This document shows, one piece after another, positions 63,944-64,000 of a stretch of 64,000 bases of DNA; position 1 is the first letter of the stretch, and every line of letters begins with the position of its first letter. Origin of the DNA: Bacilli bacterium. Its GTDB lineage: Bacteria > Bacillota_I > Bacilli_A > RF39 > UBA660. The notes below the pieces were generated by a model. The model saw nothing but the letters and a program-made list of their open reading frames with translations. It made no database searches and had not been told where the DNA came from. The position numbers were made by a program, and so were the translations under genes. The stretch lies in NCBI GenBank assembly GCA_017548925.1, contig JAFYYX010000001.1, positions 672,852-736,851 of the forward strand, in the 5' to 3' direction.

Positions 63944-64000
63944 TTATTGAAGATCTATTTTTATCTCGTCTTCAATTTTCAAAATTTTAATAAGTTCTCT
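63944..64000 (-). CDS. C-terminal end of a gene cut by the window edge
   Basis: The last 18 codons (RELIKILKIEDEIKIDLQ) and a TAA at 63944-63946 of a minus-strand gene that begins outside the window. Followed by a proper terminator. Too short to identify. Confidence 0.6.
   Translation of the reverse strand, partial: RELIKILKIEDEIKIDLQ

Overview
The window looks like chromosome from an AT-rich member of the Bacillota, class Bacilli. It probably belongs to a streamlined, uncultured gut lineage of the RF39/RFN20 type next to the Mollicutes; this placement is inferred from gene content and composition, not from a marker tree. TGA is used as a normal stop (for example in uvrC), so the code is the standard one. 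Many genes share one start pattern: AGGTGA or GGTGAT, 4-7 bases, then ATG, GTG or TTG. Most genes lie on the minus strand and are separated by short perfect hairpin terminators.

Region 1 (1-14.3 kb) is a Bacillus-like core block in conserved order: rel, comN, spoVB, yrbG, yrzE, tgt, queA, ruvB, ruvA, obg, rpmA, prp, rplU, spoIVFB, spoIVFA, mreC. A dCMP deaminase, trmB and a pilin-like gene are interspersed. Region 2 (14.4-18.5 kb) encodes a type IV pilus/competence assembly set (pilB, prepilin peptidase, pilC). It pairs with comEA and comEC at 34-37 kb, so natural DNA uptake is plausible. Region 3 (18.6-22.3 kb) is the dnaG-sigA-trmK block.

Region 4 (22.4-26.2 kb) holds a thioester-domain surface adhesin with its own sortase, and a divergent RnfC/RnfD pair. 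Region 5 (26.2-43.1 kb) is housekeeping: uvrC, trxA, cvpA, rnhC, holA, the comE locus with a partly duplicated comEC tail, ftsW, def, smc, rnc and yidD. Region 6 (43.1-57.7 kb) contains a ZnuA-like lipoprotein without its metal ligands, six tRNA genes, a candidate Mn2+ (yybP-ykoY type) riboswitch ahead of a small lipoprotein, a polysaccharide deacetylase, a radical SAM protein, and a ddl-murF-hydrolase operon.

Region 7 (57.8-64 kb) is accessory. It has two unknown genes, a papain-fold (Tox-PL-like) protein, a membrane-anchored HTH regulator, and a DUF3800 protein. Two genes (a zinc-ribbon protein and a macrodomain) are each split by an in-frame TAA. Near-identical terminator hairpins recur, and a pair of roughly 58-base direct repeats brackets the DUF3800 and macrodomain genes. 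Inside that bracket is a GC-rich island with a textbook promoter, a palindromic operator-like sequence and a terminator: a candidate new small RNA. This island, the disrupted genes and the repeats are the least explained part of the window.
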